DNA of 64,000 nt from Psilocybe azurescens. Taxonomy: Eukaryota; Basidiomycota; Agaricomycetes; Agaricales; Agrocybaceae. The DNA is taken from positions 219,996 to 283,995 of the forward strand of contig JAJIRX010000181.1 in the NCBI GenBank assembly GCA_023853785.1, given 5' to 3'. The translations under genes and the position numbers were made by a program. Positions within the stretch are counted from its first letter, which is position 1; each line of letters starts with the position of its first letter. This document shows positions 36,985 to 48,361 of this stretch, piece after piece. A model generated the notes under the pieces. That model worked only from the letters and a program-made list of their open reading frames with translations, was not told the DNA's origin and did not search any database.

Positions 36985-39900
36985 TCAATCTACATCCGAA
37001 GCATACACCATTTCTTTCAGAGCCATGAAGTGCTTATTTGTATCTACCTTAATCTGCAAGGACTCGCCATCCTTCCCGAATGCTTCCACATCAAGTATCA
37101 TTTGGTTACGAATCCTTTCCTCGTCTTTGGCTTCATCGTTAAGGTTGGAGACATTTCCGAAGAGGGAGAACGCGGACTTCTTCCCTTTCTTAAGTCGCTT
37201 TAAGCCCTCTTCGGTTTTTTTTCATCGCTACCAGATAATTGATATATCTATTTGCATGTGAGAATGCAGTCGAGTGAGAGACTGGCTGATATGCTTACTT
37301 TTGTGTAACATTGTCGAAAATTTCGGTCGAAAACGATTTCAAAAAAAGCATCTTTAAGGGGACTCCCAGGTCCTTCAGCCACGCCAATGGCAAAGTATTG
37401 TTTGACTGGACGCAGTATTGTACTCATGAAATAGCTTGGCTCTATCGGCATGCGCTTATTTGACATAGCTCTGAATTGTGATGGGATGCTTCTAACATGA
37501 AGCAAGCCTTCACAGCAGCGCCTCGTCAAAATAGCAATTATATCATTGCATAGGGAGGGGATGTTTGAGGTGAGCTGTGTAACGCTCTCTTCAAGAGCAT
37601 CTGAAGAGTGAGATGGATATTTAGCGATCTATGACTCTATATGAAGTAAAGTGATCGACAAACTTTCCATGTGCAAGCCTTCTTCGCTAGAGGCATTAGG
37701 CATGATCACGCTGATTATTTGACGCCACAATGTTCTGACATTCGCTTCCATGGCCTTGATGTCTATAATGGCGGCCGAGTATCGTCGCAATAAACCATCA
37801 TCGAAGGCCGCTGTATCCGTTGTGGGATCTGTCGAATGCGTCCCACGCGACTGGTTTTGTGGTGTGGTGCTCTGAGTAAAAATTAAATAACTTCAGTGTA
37901 AGATGAAATGACCTTACCTGTTCATGAGAAATAATACTTTGTGCGCTGGATGTATGAAGACTTATCCAGCTGCAGTATCTACACAGGATCTATTGAACGT
38001 CGCATTGAAAGCGGCCAATGACCAAACAGACTTTACGAACCTGCAGTGTCAGTCTCCAGAACCTATGTGAAAGTTCTGGAATGTATATATCTGAGCTCCA
38101 GCAAGCAGAGATGGCGATCCAAGCTGCAGACCCTTGAGGCATGGCGAAAGAGCCATCTAGAATCACTGGTCAAATGGTGCTTGGCCTTAATTGACAACAA
38201 ACTCAAACCTTTCCGAGCCATTTGATCGACATGATCGGCCGCAAAAGTATCTTCAAGTGTTCCTACAATTTCTTTCCAACGCAGCTGAAAATAAACAGGA
38301 AGCTGCCACCGGCGCTCAAAGGCTAGATACATAGGGCGGCGACGCATGGCTTGTATGGCCTCAACAGACGGTGCAAGTAGCTCCAGAGAACGAATAAAGG
38401 CATGTGTTGTTTCGTAGTGCTGTTTGACCGATTGGTATTTATAAAAGAAAAGAAAAAAGGGGAAAAGAAAACCCACCTTGTGGAATTCGGTTGGTCTACC
38501 CGCAGCAAATACAATACCGCCTAACTCAGTCGTGATTGATTGAGCAAGTTCATCCCATACAACATTCGCCATAATTTGGAAATCTTGACTGTCAACATAA
38601 TTCGGATTCTCAGGCAGTGTCGACGAGTCATTGCCGAATATTGGCTTTGCTGAAATTGGTTTGACAGTAACCTTCTCTGCAATGTCCATAATGCGACTGA
38701 CGTCACGTTCAACAAACCGGAGGATCTGGTTATAAAGGCGCGTTAAAGGGTCATCTGTATCTTCCAGAAGCTGAGCCTGTGGCAATTCCGGCGAAGTGTC
38801 AGTAGAGTGGTATAATGTTGGTTTTGGAACGAATGCAGTGAAGGGGGTGTAGGGTATCTGATGAGTTGAAAACATAGATGTCATGGGAACCGCACTTGTT
38901 CCTGAGGATTGAAAGGGTGTGCGGGGTACAATTGGAGAGTGTGGGGCTGCTAATGCGCCGGGGTGTATGGTCTAGAGATATTTTAGTCAAAATCAAAGCA
39001 TTTAGCCCAAATGGAACTCACCTTCTTTATAAAAGGTCTAACAGCTTCGCGTCGTATAACATCCTCAGCATCTCTCCAAAGACCTAGAGCAGCGTATGTC
39101 CTGAGACATTCAGTCAAGTCTGCTGTCCATTTGTTTTTTCCAACTCTGATCCTTTATTTTCCGCCTTTGAATCAACTGTTAATGTGAGTGTTTGGGCGAA
39201 CAGTTGATCAAGATCGGAAGATAGCGTAGCATGAACCCTATCAATGCGCTAGAAAACATGAGAGAGAAACGAACAAATAAAAATAATTGTGCAAACCCAT
39301 TGAATTTCACCAATAAATGCACATTTTTCGTCTTGCGCTTTGCGTACATAGTATAAGAGCTGGGTATACTCAGCCGAAACTCTTCCCAGATGCTTAGCAT
39401 TGTTTCCTCGAAGTCTAAACAAAGTAAATTTCATAGGTATACAGCATTATGGTTGAGGAATGGAACGAACTTCTCGTCATTAGTATCCTCTCTATGGCTT
39501 GGGTAGATTAAGAAATTGGTATTGTTGATCTTCATTGACTCTTTGGTACTCTGATCTGGGGGAGAGATCAACAGTAATGATTCCAGTCTCATCACAGACT
39601 CCGAGATTTTAAGAAGGAGATGAAGTAGGGCCTAAGATGGTTTTAGACAAGATATCACTAGTTGACGCGACACTGACTTTCTCTTCACGAAGTCTAGCTC
39701 GTTTAGTAAGTTTGTCGTGGATATCTTTCTGAATAGCCTGTAGCTCTATTTTAGATTCCTGGTTGCTGCGTTTAGTTTCAAAAGATTTGAATGATGATGC
39801 GCTCTATGCTCACCAGAATATTGTGTTTCAAGCTCTCCAATGGATATTGCAGTCTCTCTAGTCTGGATCCTTCATCGCGTAAGTCGGTGCTCAAGCTGAT

Positions 39901-40230
39901 GAAAGCTTCATAGTCATCGTTTATGAGCTTGACTAGTTCCTCCTTCAATTCGGCTAGATACTGACGAAGCTCTGTTCGCAGATCAGGAAGTGATGTGTGA
40001 GACCGGGCAAGGAGGAATTGTTCGACATGAAAGTCTTCCGCCGTTAGAAATTTATCATCATGTGATAGTGGAACGTGTTCGGGAAGCTCGACCATGGTGT
40101 TGGATTCATCTGAACGTCGTTGAGGGACTGAGCGGGAGGACTCTCGACTGGCCAGTTCATCCGCCAGATGGTCAAGCCGAAATGGATCCCTGAACGAGGG
40201 ATCGGTGTCACTATCGATAGACATAGCCAT
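36985..40230 (-). CDS. COG2: Conserved oligomeric Golgi complex subunit 2
   Basis: Twelve exons right to left: 40230-39814, 39758-39678, 39631-39471, 39414-39297, 39248-39022, 38971-38477, 38419-38209, 38165-38041, 37989-37918, 37871-37664, 37600-37299, 37247-36985; about 892 aa. COG is the retrograde tethering complex of the Golgi. Signatures: VEQFLLARSHTSLPDLRTEL near residue 70, the N-terminal coiled coil (EELVKLINDDYEAFISLSTD), AFERRWQLPVYFQLRW, IPELSHRFWRLTLQ and the C-terminal RSIPSQFRAMSNKRMP. Three run-length breaks: T6 39134-39139 (one short), A7 37341-37347 (one extra), T8 37215-37222 (one extra). Exon sum 2680 minus a net one gives 893 codons. Confidence 0.92.
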
Positions 40231-40859
40231 AGGTGGGCAATTGGGGTTTAAGTAGGCACCTCGCTCTGTGGGCGTGGCCGCTACGGGCTATGATGTAGCA
40301 AGTAGAGAGAGGAGATATTTATATACTTATCATCATTATTCTTGGCGGATGTCTTTTTCCCGGAGCGGCCGCCAATTACAGAAGTTTCATGAAAGTAGTT
40401 TATGTACAAGTCGGTAGTAACCATTACTAACAAGGCCTGTGTATACCCTTCTGCACTCGTGCATTTAAATGCCTTGTAACTTTGAGAACGTTAGACAATA
40501 TATCAGAAAACTGATTCCAGAGAGGTTTTTTATATGTAAACGTCAAATTGGACTACCTAGTAGTGTAGTAAGGTAAGTGTCAAGTTCGCGTTAGAAATTT
40601 AGTTTTAACGTTTCTTTGAATAACTAAAAAGTAGGTGTTCGCACTCCAGTCTCTGTCCGAACTGGTGCTATATTAAGAAAGTCCCAGAAGATGTACAGTA
40701 ATGCAATACACGGATGCAGTCAGGCGTGATGCAAGGGCATTTCAAACGGGAGTAGTAGTAGGCTGATTTGCCAGTGGGATGTCTTCGGAAGTATGAGCAG
40801 AACTATGACAGTGTTTTATCACTTTTCTAGGACATGTCGTTTTGGATAGCTTTAGCAAC
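40231..40859. other. Intergenic COG2 - TMEM184-like
   Basis: About 630 bp. Both flanking genes are minus-strand, so it holds the COG2 promoter and the 3' region of the TMEM184-like gene. The last coding exon of the latter is followed by GTAAGT, so an extra 3' exon inside this stretch cannot be excluded. Nothing else recognised. Confidence 0.4.
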
Positions 40860-42944
40860 TTACGTAGGTGGTCGTTGTTTGCGGGTGCTGCCGCGATTTC
40901 CGTGACCATTCAATAAGAAGGCACTGTCGAATGAAGCCTTCTTTGGACGATCAGGTCCGGACTTCGAGTACGAGTGGTATTTGTGGGGTTGTATGAAGTA
41001 CATCAGCGATGTTATAATTTCCTTTGCGAAATCAGCTGCATGTGGTATTAGGCCCAGTCCTCCTTGCATAACAGATGGCTTGAAACTACTCACAATAGTT
41101 GATGCTACATAATGCAATAGAAATACGTCAGAAGTCTAAGCGCAAGGGCATTCTCACCAAAAGTACCTATCCCATAGTGGTCGCCATATACTCGTAGCCG
41201 GAGTGCCTGCTGGCCTTTTGTATTCTTGATAAGGATAAGCCCACCACATGAATACAGAGAAACATATCATCTGATATTACGTGCCAGCAGTAGTAAGCAA
41301 AGCAGTTGTTTGAAAATGGTCGTGAGGATCGTGAAGAACATACCTCAATACAGATTGTAAGTGCGTTCAATCCATTTGCGACATTCGTTGACGTCCAAAA
41401 CTTAGTTCCTATGAAGTCGGTGTTTATAAGGAACGCTGATCTCGACTACTAAGATTGACTGCACCATGAATGACCCTATTCTGCAAAGCGCTGAACTATG
41501 TACAGTACTTGTGTTAGAAACGGATTTCACAAACTTTGCTTTGGTAATACAAAATATGCTCACGACGAATGATTGGTACCATGTAAACATGACTATCAGC
41601 TTGATACAAAGAAACTTGGCTAGCGGTTTCTTCCCCACTAAGTCTTCTTTTGTCAAAGCGTAGAATAGGAGGAGACCATAAAGTGCAATACTACACAGCA
41701 AGTGTCAGCGCAATGGTTTGATTGACTAGTATAAGTGACAAACCTGATGCTGGCAAAATCGATTGCTTCCAGGTATACATTGGCAAAATGCGTATTAAAA
41801 CCTTCGGATTCGCAGAGGATTCCTTTGGCCTGACAAATCATGCCAATCACAGACACGGCTTTATGATGCGTGAATAATAAGTTTCGTTGAGGTGTGTAAA
41901 AAGCTTACCTGGTCGGACAATGACATATTGTAGAACGGACCACTGTGTGATCAAGGAAGAAGGATCAGAGGCAGACCATCGCCAACGAGGGAGTGTAAGC
42001 ATACCTTGATAGCATGCATAAAATACGGCTTGTCATGTATTAACATTAATATTTACGACAGGCGGATTAGAATTATTCGGGCTAACTTTGGTGGGACGAT
42101 ATCTCCAGCAGCAGAACTAACGCGAACAGTCAAAATAAGAACGATGATAGAACGACGAACTAACCGGGAACATGAGGCTTTTCTTATCTTTGTCTACCAT
42201 GGCATTATTTTGCACAGCAGATTTGTCAGCGACAAATTCTATCAGAAGCAGTCTAACAAGGCCTATCAGGCACATATACAACGTAGAGCAATGAAGACGC
42301 ACAAGAAAGCACTGAGTGTAACAGCCTACAATGTCAAGCTTGAATGAGAGGGGCCGTATCTTTAGAGAAATGCCATACCTCGTAAACTGTCCACCTACAG
42401 AGTTAGATATGAAAGATTGTCTATGGAATAAGAGTGCACATACCGACTTCGACGAAAGAATAGTATGTATAGTCCCTGAAGAAGCGGTAAGATAGAAAGG
42501 ATATGACGGCATAGATCGGTGGCATGTAGAGGATTCTAATTCTATTCCGACTTACTAATCAGTAGTGTGGTACAAAGGGAATGCAGGTAACTGCTCTCAC
42601 ATTTGACGTTGATGCCTAGAGTTTGTATAGTTTCTGCACAAACATGGAGTGGTGAGTGAGCTGGGACCATATAGCATGCGTAGGACACCACTAATAGTCA
42701 TGGTTTAGAGTGCTTGACATACCGACAATGTGACAGAACAGTGAAAATTGAGATTATGAGCGTCTGAGTATAAGGTTAGGTAGCATTCTCGACAAGAGCT
42801 TCAACGTGCGCTCAAACATACAGCAACGGTGCAAGCACCAGCGACAGCCCAGCCAATACGATGTGCATCCCAATGTAGCGTGCCAGAGCTCCAGAATGAT
42901 GACTGGTCGATGTCAGCCGTGTTGTCCGAAGGGCATGTGCTCAT
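40860..42944 (-). CDS. TMEM184 / Ost-alpha (DUF300) family seven-helix membrane protein
   Basis: Seventeen exons right to left: 42944-42822, 42763-42723, 42633-42601, 42541-42444, 42386-42379 (8 nt), 42325-42303 (23 nt), 42252-42165, 42116-42087, 42028-42005, 41942-41909, 41858-41744, 41690-41564, 41495-41465, 41408-41344, 41270-41167, 41104-41094 (11 nt), 41035-40860. Sum 1131 = 376 aa with no frame break, which supports the whole chain. Family landmarks: RILYMPPIYAVISFLSYRFF, FCCWRYRPTKPYF, QYVIVRPAVSVIG, LYGLLLFYALTKEDL, KFLCIKLIVMFTWYQSF, NGLNALTICIEM and FMWWAYPYQEY. Members are membrane proteins linked to solute transport or vacuole/endosome function; the exact role here is unknown. The final exon could splice on at a GTAAGT rather than stop at 40860. 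Confidence 0.88.
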
Positions 42945-43613
42945 GTCGATGAAGAGTTATGGGGCAGGACGCAGCACCCAGGAAGCGCAGCGGCTTTTCA
43001 AGGCTAACCCGTTGATAGAGCCACTTAATGAACCAATAAGAGGATCTGGCTGCAGTCTAATGTATTTTTAGAACGGACTACAGGCTGCATGTTAGGAAGT
43101 GGGAATGACCAAGTTCGCCGCCGTAGTTCCCGTTATCGCCGTGATCTGCCTTTTGTTCAACTTTTGTTCAACTTTTGTTACAATCCTTTCGGAAGGAGAC
43201 GTAGTGAATATGCATATGTAATACATTTGTAGTCTAGAGTCCATAAAGCATGCCTTCTGGGTCCCGGAATGTTGAGAAATATTAACCGGCTCAGTACAAT
43301 TAAAGGTTTAGGGGGTAAACTTTGACAGTGGTTGGATTCAAAGTTGGGTTAAATCGCATCTATAAATATTTCAAGGTCCGCCAAGACCGAGCTGTGCGCT
43401 GCGTCAGGGTTCATGGTGCTATGTCCTGATGCTGTTGATATGTTGGTCAGCGCACCTGTCTCTCACCACACAGCCCTAGGTTGCGGGCTGTCATTCCGGT
43501 CGTTCTTTGGTATACTAAGCTCGCACCGTTCTAGTTTTCACTCTTAAACTTACTTCGGCGGTTCAAACACTGGCAGTGAACTGAAGGGCCCTCGTGCGTC
43601 GGATTGCCCTGCG
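42945..43613. promoter_or_regulatory. Divergent promoter region, TMEM184-like / four-helix gene
   Basis: 669 bp between divergent start codons. A directly repeated CAACTTTTGTT (about 43158-43182) stands out. No gene or RNA recognised. Confidence 0.35.
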
Positions 43614-44713
43614 ATGCCTTTCAGTTACCGACAACTGTTCTTTGGAGGCAATACTTTCTGTTGCTGCTTGCCTGTGCGACTAGGGGTCATATCCATGACT
43701 ATTCTGAGTCTCTTGCTTTCAGGTCTGTTGGCAGTGATATTGTGGTTTGAAATATCATGTACGTTCTTCCATTAGCATGGCTACTGAACAACGAAATGAC
43801 AATTATTTCAGCGACTTCAGACATGACTAGTGCAGAGCGTGTTGCATTCGCCATTGCTGCTCTGACAGAGTCTATACTATTTGTCGCTTCCATCTTTGGG
43901 TAAGCACTTCCTTGATCTGGCTTGAATATATTCAACCGTTCTGTTGAACAGACTAGTGGGCGCGATTGTCAAAAAGCAACTGTTCACGCAAATCTACGCC
44001 TACATCATCTATGTTCATTTTGTTCTAAATTTCGTCGTTGCTATATATCTTACCTATGAAGTTACCCGTACCACGCATAATGTTGAAACTCTGGCCTGCC
44101 AAGCTGCAATCAAAGACTCCCAAGCACAGGATCAATGCACTGGACTCCTGACGTTCGCTACGTGGGTTTATGCAGTCATAGCTGTCACGATTATTCTCGT
44201 GGAATTATGTATGTCTCTTCGATTTATTGTCTCTTTACCTTTCGTTCTGATACCAGTATATACTGTAGATGGAGCCGTCATCGTGACTCGATATCTTAAC
44301 CAACTCAAGCGAGAAAAAAAATCCGCACGCACCTTGAAAATGGATACAGAAAGCGCCTTCCAACTCAAGTATCGAAATAAAGCTGATCACCAGTACGCAA
44401 GATTGGATGATCCCGCGCCTCATCATGAACTTCCCCACTGCAAACGTACTATCTTGAACCTTCTGATGTCGAATTTAATCCGTACACAGAAAGTGGTATA
44501 CCCTCCAATTATCAGTCATCCCACGGTGCTGAAGTTAACGACATCATGCCTCCAGTGGAAGTGGGATATGGTGGAGATTCGTGGACTCATGAACAAATCA
44601 CATTCCAGGAAAAGGAAAAGCTGAAGCGGCTGAATGAACCCAATCTGCTGCCTTTACCACACCAATACCTTCCAAACCGAGAGAAACACCAGGAGGTGGC
44701 ATCTTACCAATGA
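43614..44713 (+). CDS. Hypothetical four-helix membrane protein
   Basis: Exons 43614-43758, 43812-43899, 43952-44713. The protein has a short Cys-rich start (NTFCCCLPVR) and four hydrophobic segments (TILSLLLSGLLAVILWF; ERVAFAIAALTESILFVA; IYVHFVLNFVVAIYL; VYAVIAVTIILVELCM). The soluble tail is acidic and polar. The layout resembles basidiomycete MARVEL-like four-helix proteins, but I cannot name a family. The tail changes frame at the C4 run 44433-44436; adding one C gives QTYYLEPSDVEFNPY and a natural acidic tail ending at 44711-44713, and the exon sum becomes a multiple of three. Likely a plasma-membrane or vesicle protein; role unknown. Confidence 0.7.
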
Positions 44714-45551
44714 TTTGTTCCATTGCTAGGACTAGCTACAATCTCAGATATCGCCGTAGAACAATTGCGTTCAAGGCTTTAGTTCCTCCTCTCCTCTCAT
44801 GGTCTACTTATACCCACATTGTACCGCCAGGTTATAGACATTCCGTTGCATCACATTGCATTTTTTACACTAGCAGATTGGACAGGGTTGGACATGTATG
44901 ATACACACTTGTAACTACTTAGGTCCGTTAGCGAGCAGTTATTTGCAATTTTTCATGTATATGTTTTATTCAATAATTTCATAATTTTGACAATTATCCC
45001 ATACAGCATTTGTATCGGCCACTTCTCGCGCGCAATGTGGACAAGCCTTTAAATATGATGGGTCGATGACAATGCTATTACACCATGATGCGGCCAGACC
45101 AGCCAATTGCGAATCTATCCCTCGAATATTTTCGAGCGTAGTCATAGTTTGTGTTTACAGCAAAGCTCGACACCACTTCAGATCACAATTTTGATATCCG
45201 ACCACCGATATCCGACAACCAAGATACAGGCGAAGAAAGACAAATATTCACCAGCATATGAGCAGGTAGGGCAACTTTCACATCTGCGACGATGGGGGAG
45301 AAATGATTTCTTCATATGTGGTACCAACAACGGAGCTTAGAGGTTAACCCTCAAAATAATTCTCCTTAGTCTTCATCAAATCGATGCTTTAACACCTTAT
45401 CTATGGGGTCTGAGGCCTGAGGTCTGGAAATGCAAAATCGACTGAACGGACACGAACGCAGAACCGAAGGTTGAGACCTGGGATAAATGTAGTCTCTCCT
45501 AGACAGACTTCGATATATGTGATGTGCCCTACGGATCACGATATATGAAGT
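44714..45551. other. Gene-free stretch before the MBF1-containing element
   Basis: About 840 bp with only short ORFs. Contains a small palindrome TCGAATATTTTCGA near 45122. No gene, tRNA or known repeat recognised. Confidence 0.4.
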
Positions 45552-45645
45552 CTGTTTTTTATCACGCCCCCAAACCGCGTCAGAAAGTTATTATGTAATC
45601 TTCGGACATTGAAACACGATCCGGCCTAGTCGCGTCAATACCTCT
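45552..45645 (+). repeat. Left inverted-repeat arm of the MBF1-containing element
   Basis: Pairs with 46755-46830 on the opposite strand. Similarity is clearest over 45552-45610. Confidence 0.6.
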
Positions 45646-45907
45646 CCTCCTCGACTCCTGCTTGGCTTCATCTCGACGCGTCATTTTGTGCAATCCGGCC
45701 GTTGGCCCTTTAAAATTTCCATAGCTTCGTTTTTTAAAGGTCTGGCACCTGTTATGAATCGAAAGAAAGGCTCCGGGACATTAATGAATGTGTAAATTCT
45801 CTATAGGATATCATTTCCGTGACGCGCTAAGAATTCACTGAATGTATAGAATTATATGGATAAACGGAATGCAAATCTAGTTCTAGGATGAGACAGCCAA
45901 GACCCAT

Positions 45908-46492
45908 CTATGATTTCTTAATGTCCGACAACTTTTTCCCAATATCGGTGCCTAAAGACCGCTCAGTAAGAATTAATTATCAAGTAGATAACAAAGGGCA
46001 CCAACCCTGAATTTTAACACCGAGAACCCACTCGAGTTTGCCTAGGATCTGTGTGTTATGAATGGCTTTACTTGATTCATAATCCTGAATAACAGAAGGG
46101 ATCTTGTTGACTTTCTGAGCAACCTCTTTCTGAGAGAATTTGAGCTCAAGGCGGGCATCTTGAATTACCTGTGCAATATTTAGTGGCTATCAGATGTTAG
46201 AAAAATACATACACGTACTCTGCCGACTGAGAGAGCGATCTTTGGAGGAGGGCAACTTCATTTTCTGTGGAGTTTGCTCATTTGATGATGCTTGAAGGTG
46301 GGTGTTCTCATCTTTAACAGTAAGCGCGTGAATCTCTCAGTGAGCATGATCGGCAACAAGACATGTTGCACATGAAAATAGCGAAGGGCGAGCATGAAAT
46401 ATTTCTGTGGGAGAGACTAAAGAATACGGCAGAGATTTTGGTGAGGGTGCACTGTGTTTGCGCTCATAGATAAGGGAAATGGTATCAGACAT
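45908..46492 (-). pseudogene. Divergent multiprotein-bridging factor 1 (MBF1)-like copy
   Basis: Exons right to left: upstream exon(s) ending at 46219, then 46168-46006 and 45951-45908. The helix-turn-helix domain is clear: PPPKIALSVGR, then VIQDARLELKFSQKEVAQK, then VIQDYESSKAIHNTQILGKL, then LEWVLGVKIQGTDIGKKL. MBF1 is a transcription coactivator that bridges TBP and bZIP factors. Compared with the usual family, several normally constant positions differ (for example KAIHNTQ for KAIPNPQ). The 5' part needs at least two frame changes (a C3 run near 46245 and an A4 run near 46258) to link HHQMSKLHR to PPPK, and I cannot find a convincing N-terminus; ATG 46492 is only a candidate. It may be a decayed or captured copy rather than the main MBF1. 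Confidence 0.6.
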
Positions 46493-46754
46493 CTTGATGT
46501 TGTTGCATCCTTCGAGAAATGGAGAAACCGCCTTCGCGTGAAAGGAGCCTCGAGGATCAAATTGCCCAGTAATGCGCACCAGATTGTAGAGCAGAATCTC
46601 CAGAAACTCTACAATGACAGGGTTTTTCTTCTAGTTTCTAACACTTCTTATGTATCCTTCCATTAAAATTAAGTCTCGGCTGTAAGTTTCACTGTAGGAA
46701 TGCGAGCGGTAGTCGTATAATCGCGTCGGGAAAAGAATGCCAGCTCTGTAATAT

Positions 46755-46830
46755 TGACGCGACGCGTTTTCAAAGTCCGCAGATTACATAACAAGTTTCT
46801 GACACGGTTTTAGGGGCGCGATAAAAACAG
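46755..46830 (-). repeat. Right inverted-repeat arm of the MBF1-containing element
   Basis: Reverse complement resembles 45552-45645; contains GATTACATAAC and GGGGCGCGATAAAAACAG. Confidence 0.6.
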
Positions 46831-47391
46831 GACTAGGATAAATGAGTCGCGCCCCACAGAAAAGGCAGACTAGTAAATTCCCCACGGCTCGCTCAGAGTT
46901 GCTTCAGAACTCAGAACGTTCCACGGAATTGCTTAGCAAGTACATAGTGAGGTTCTTTGATACTTGAATCGGTTTATTACGAGTCCTATTACGTAGTAAT
47001 AGACTCGTTCTTTAACCAGGGACCCCTGCTGTTGTCACAAAATCTATCTTCGATAACGTGATTTATTTTATAACGTGATGTGACCTTGTAACATGAAGCA
47101 CGTGTTACTCAAAAAGTGGCATTTTCAGCTGCTTACTTCCGACCGACCGATATGATACGATAACGATAAATAATAATATATTAATTTTTTTGCGGCATGT
47201 GTTATAATCGCTGATTGGCTAATGTTGACAAATTGATTGATTGGGAGATCAGAAGGGGATAGAAGGTCCGAAAGTATTTCCTCTTTAGTTAATGTTTTCA
47301 CGTGATATTTATATTTAAATCTGGTCATATTTGACCGCTCGGTTATTTCCGCTTCTATTGGCGGCACGAGGATATAGCCTTAGGCTCAAAC
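46831..47391. other. Gene-free stretch with a hairpin
   Basis: About 560 bp. Holds a hairpin at 46981-47006 (GAGTCCTATTAC, loop GTA, GTAATAGACTC, one bulged C). No gene recognised. Confidence 0.45.
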
Positions 47392-47533
47392 CACTGCTGG
47401 GACCAAAAATTCTGCAGAATGCAGATTCCATGCAAAATCAGTTGTCGTGACACAAAGTATTGTAATTTGCAAAATGAATAATTTTAAATCAAATCAGCCT
47501 TGAGCAAAAGACAATAAGAACTGTAACAGAGAT
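47392..47533 (+). repeat. Left TIR of the CACTA element
   Basis: 142 bp, ends ...GTAACAGAGAT. Matches the reverse complement of 48160-48302 with only a few differences (for example one base in GGACC(G)AAAAA). Confidence 0.92.
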
Positions 47534-47735
47534 TAAAGTTCTACCTAAATATGGCAATTTGCAAAACACACTATTTTATGAAATGCAGAATACAATAAGA
47601 ATGATAAATTCTGCAGTGGCTGAGAAAAATAAAATTTGTCTGCCAGTGCAGAATTTATCATTTTTATTGTGTTCTTGCAATATGCAAAATCATATATTCT
47701 GCAAATTACCATATTCAGGTAGAATTTTAATCTGT
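47534..47735. repeat. Internal foldback of the CACTA element
   Basis: TTCTACCTAAATATGGCAA near 47539 is answered by TTACCATATTCAGGTAGAA near 47705. Nested inside, AATGATAAATTCTGCA pairs with TGCAGAATTTATCATT. About 200 bp can fold into one long imperfect stem directly next to the left TIR. Confidence 0.75.
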
Positions 47736-48159
47736 TATGACAAGTCTTTTTCCTTTTCTTTTCTCTTTTCTTTTTCTTTTTCTTTTCCTTTTCTTTGTCT
47801 TCTTTCACATCATTGATACATCATCGTACACTCTGATGAACTTTGCCTCCCATCATATCTATGAAACTCCATCAAGTCTTTGATGAACTTTCACTTCCAT
47901 CTTTTATGATACATCTCTTGATGAACGCTTGATCTATTTCCTCTATTCTTATATACATCTGCTGATGAACATTAAAACTTGTTTCAACTTGCTGTACAGT
48001 TCATAGTATTTATACCAGGGAGGATCTACTGTATTCTTTAGCTAGTTCTTGAGAATCCAACCTGCTTAACTTGCTTAACTCAAACTTGAACTTGTTCTTG
48101 TAAACAATTGGTGGTTAGATTATGCACACTGCGTGATTCTAACTTGAGATCGTAACATG

Positions 48160-48302
48160 ATCTCTGTTACAGTTCTTATTGTCTTTTGCTCAAAGCTGAT
48201 TTGATTTAAAATTATTCATTTTGCAAATTACAATACTTTGTGTCACGACAACTGATTTTGCATGGAATCTGCATTCCGCAGAATTTTTCGGTCCCAGCAG
48301 TG
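48160..48302 (-). repeat. Right TIR of the CACTA element
   Basis: 143 bp, reverse complement of the left TIR; followed by the AAC duplication at 48303-48305. Confidence 0.92.
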
Positions 48303-48361
48303 AACATTTTTCTTTTATGGATTGTATTGCACGTGGTGATTGTAGTTGCTCGGTTGACTCC

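Larger units (their letters stand above)
45552..46830. mobile_element. Possible TIR-bounded element carrying an MBF1 copy
   Basis: The sequence at 45552-45640 (CTGTTTTTTATCACGCCCCC..., through TGTAATCTTCGGACATTGAAA) is repeated, inverted and about 80 percent alike, at roughly 46755-46830. The inner ends share TCGCGTCAATA. The MBF1-like gene lies between the arms. No target duplication was found, so this may be a TIR transposon that captured a gene, or two inserted copies of a small repeat in opposite orientation. Confidence 0.45.
47392..48302. mobile_element. Non-autonomous CACTA (EnSpm)-type DNA transposon
   Basis: The element starts CACTGCTGGGACC and ends GGTCCCAGCAGTG. Its terminal inverted repeats are about 142 bp and nearly identical. 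Each end is followed by AAC (47389-47391 and 48303-48305), a 3-bp target duplication; CACT(A/G) ends with 3-bp duplications define the CACTA superfamily. The 911-bp body has no transposase frame, so it must be moved in trans. Inside are a second foldback (47534-47735) and a long pyrimidine tract (about 47744-47808). Confidence 0.9.

Noticed and set aside
46337..46579. 80-codon minus ORF as a separate gene
   Set aside because: Overlaps the presumed 5' part of the MBF1-like copy and shows no conserved sequence of its own.
47545..47808. Lys-rich minus ORF (KKKKKKREKK)
   Set aside because: Translation of the pyrimidine tract inside the CACTA element, simple sequence.
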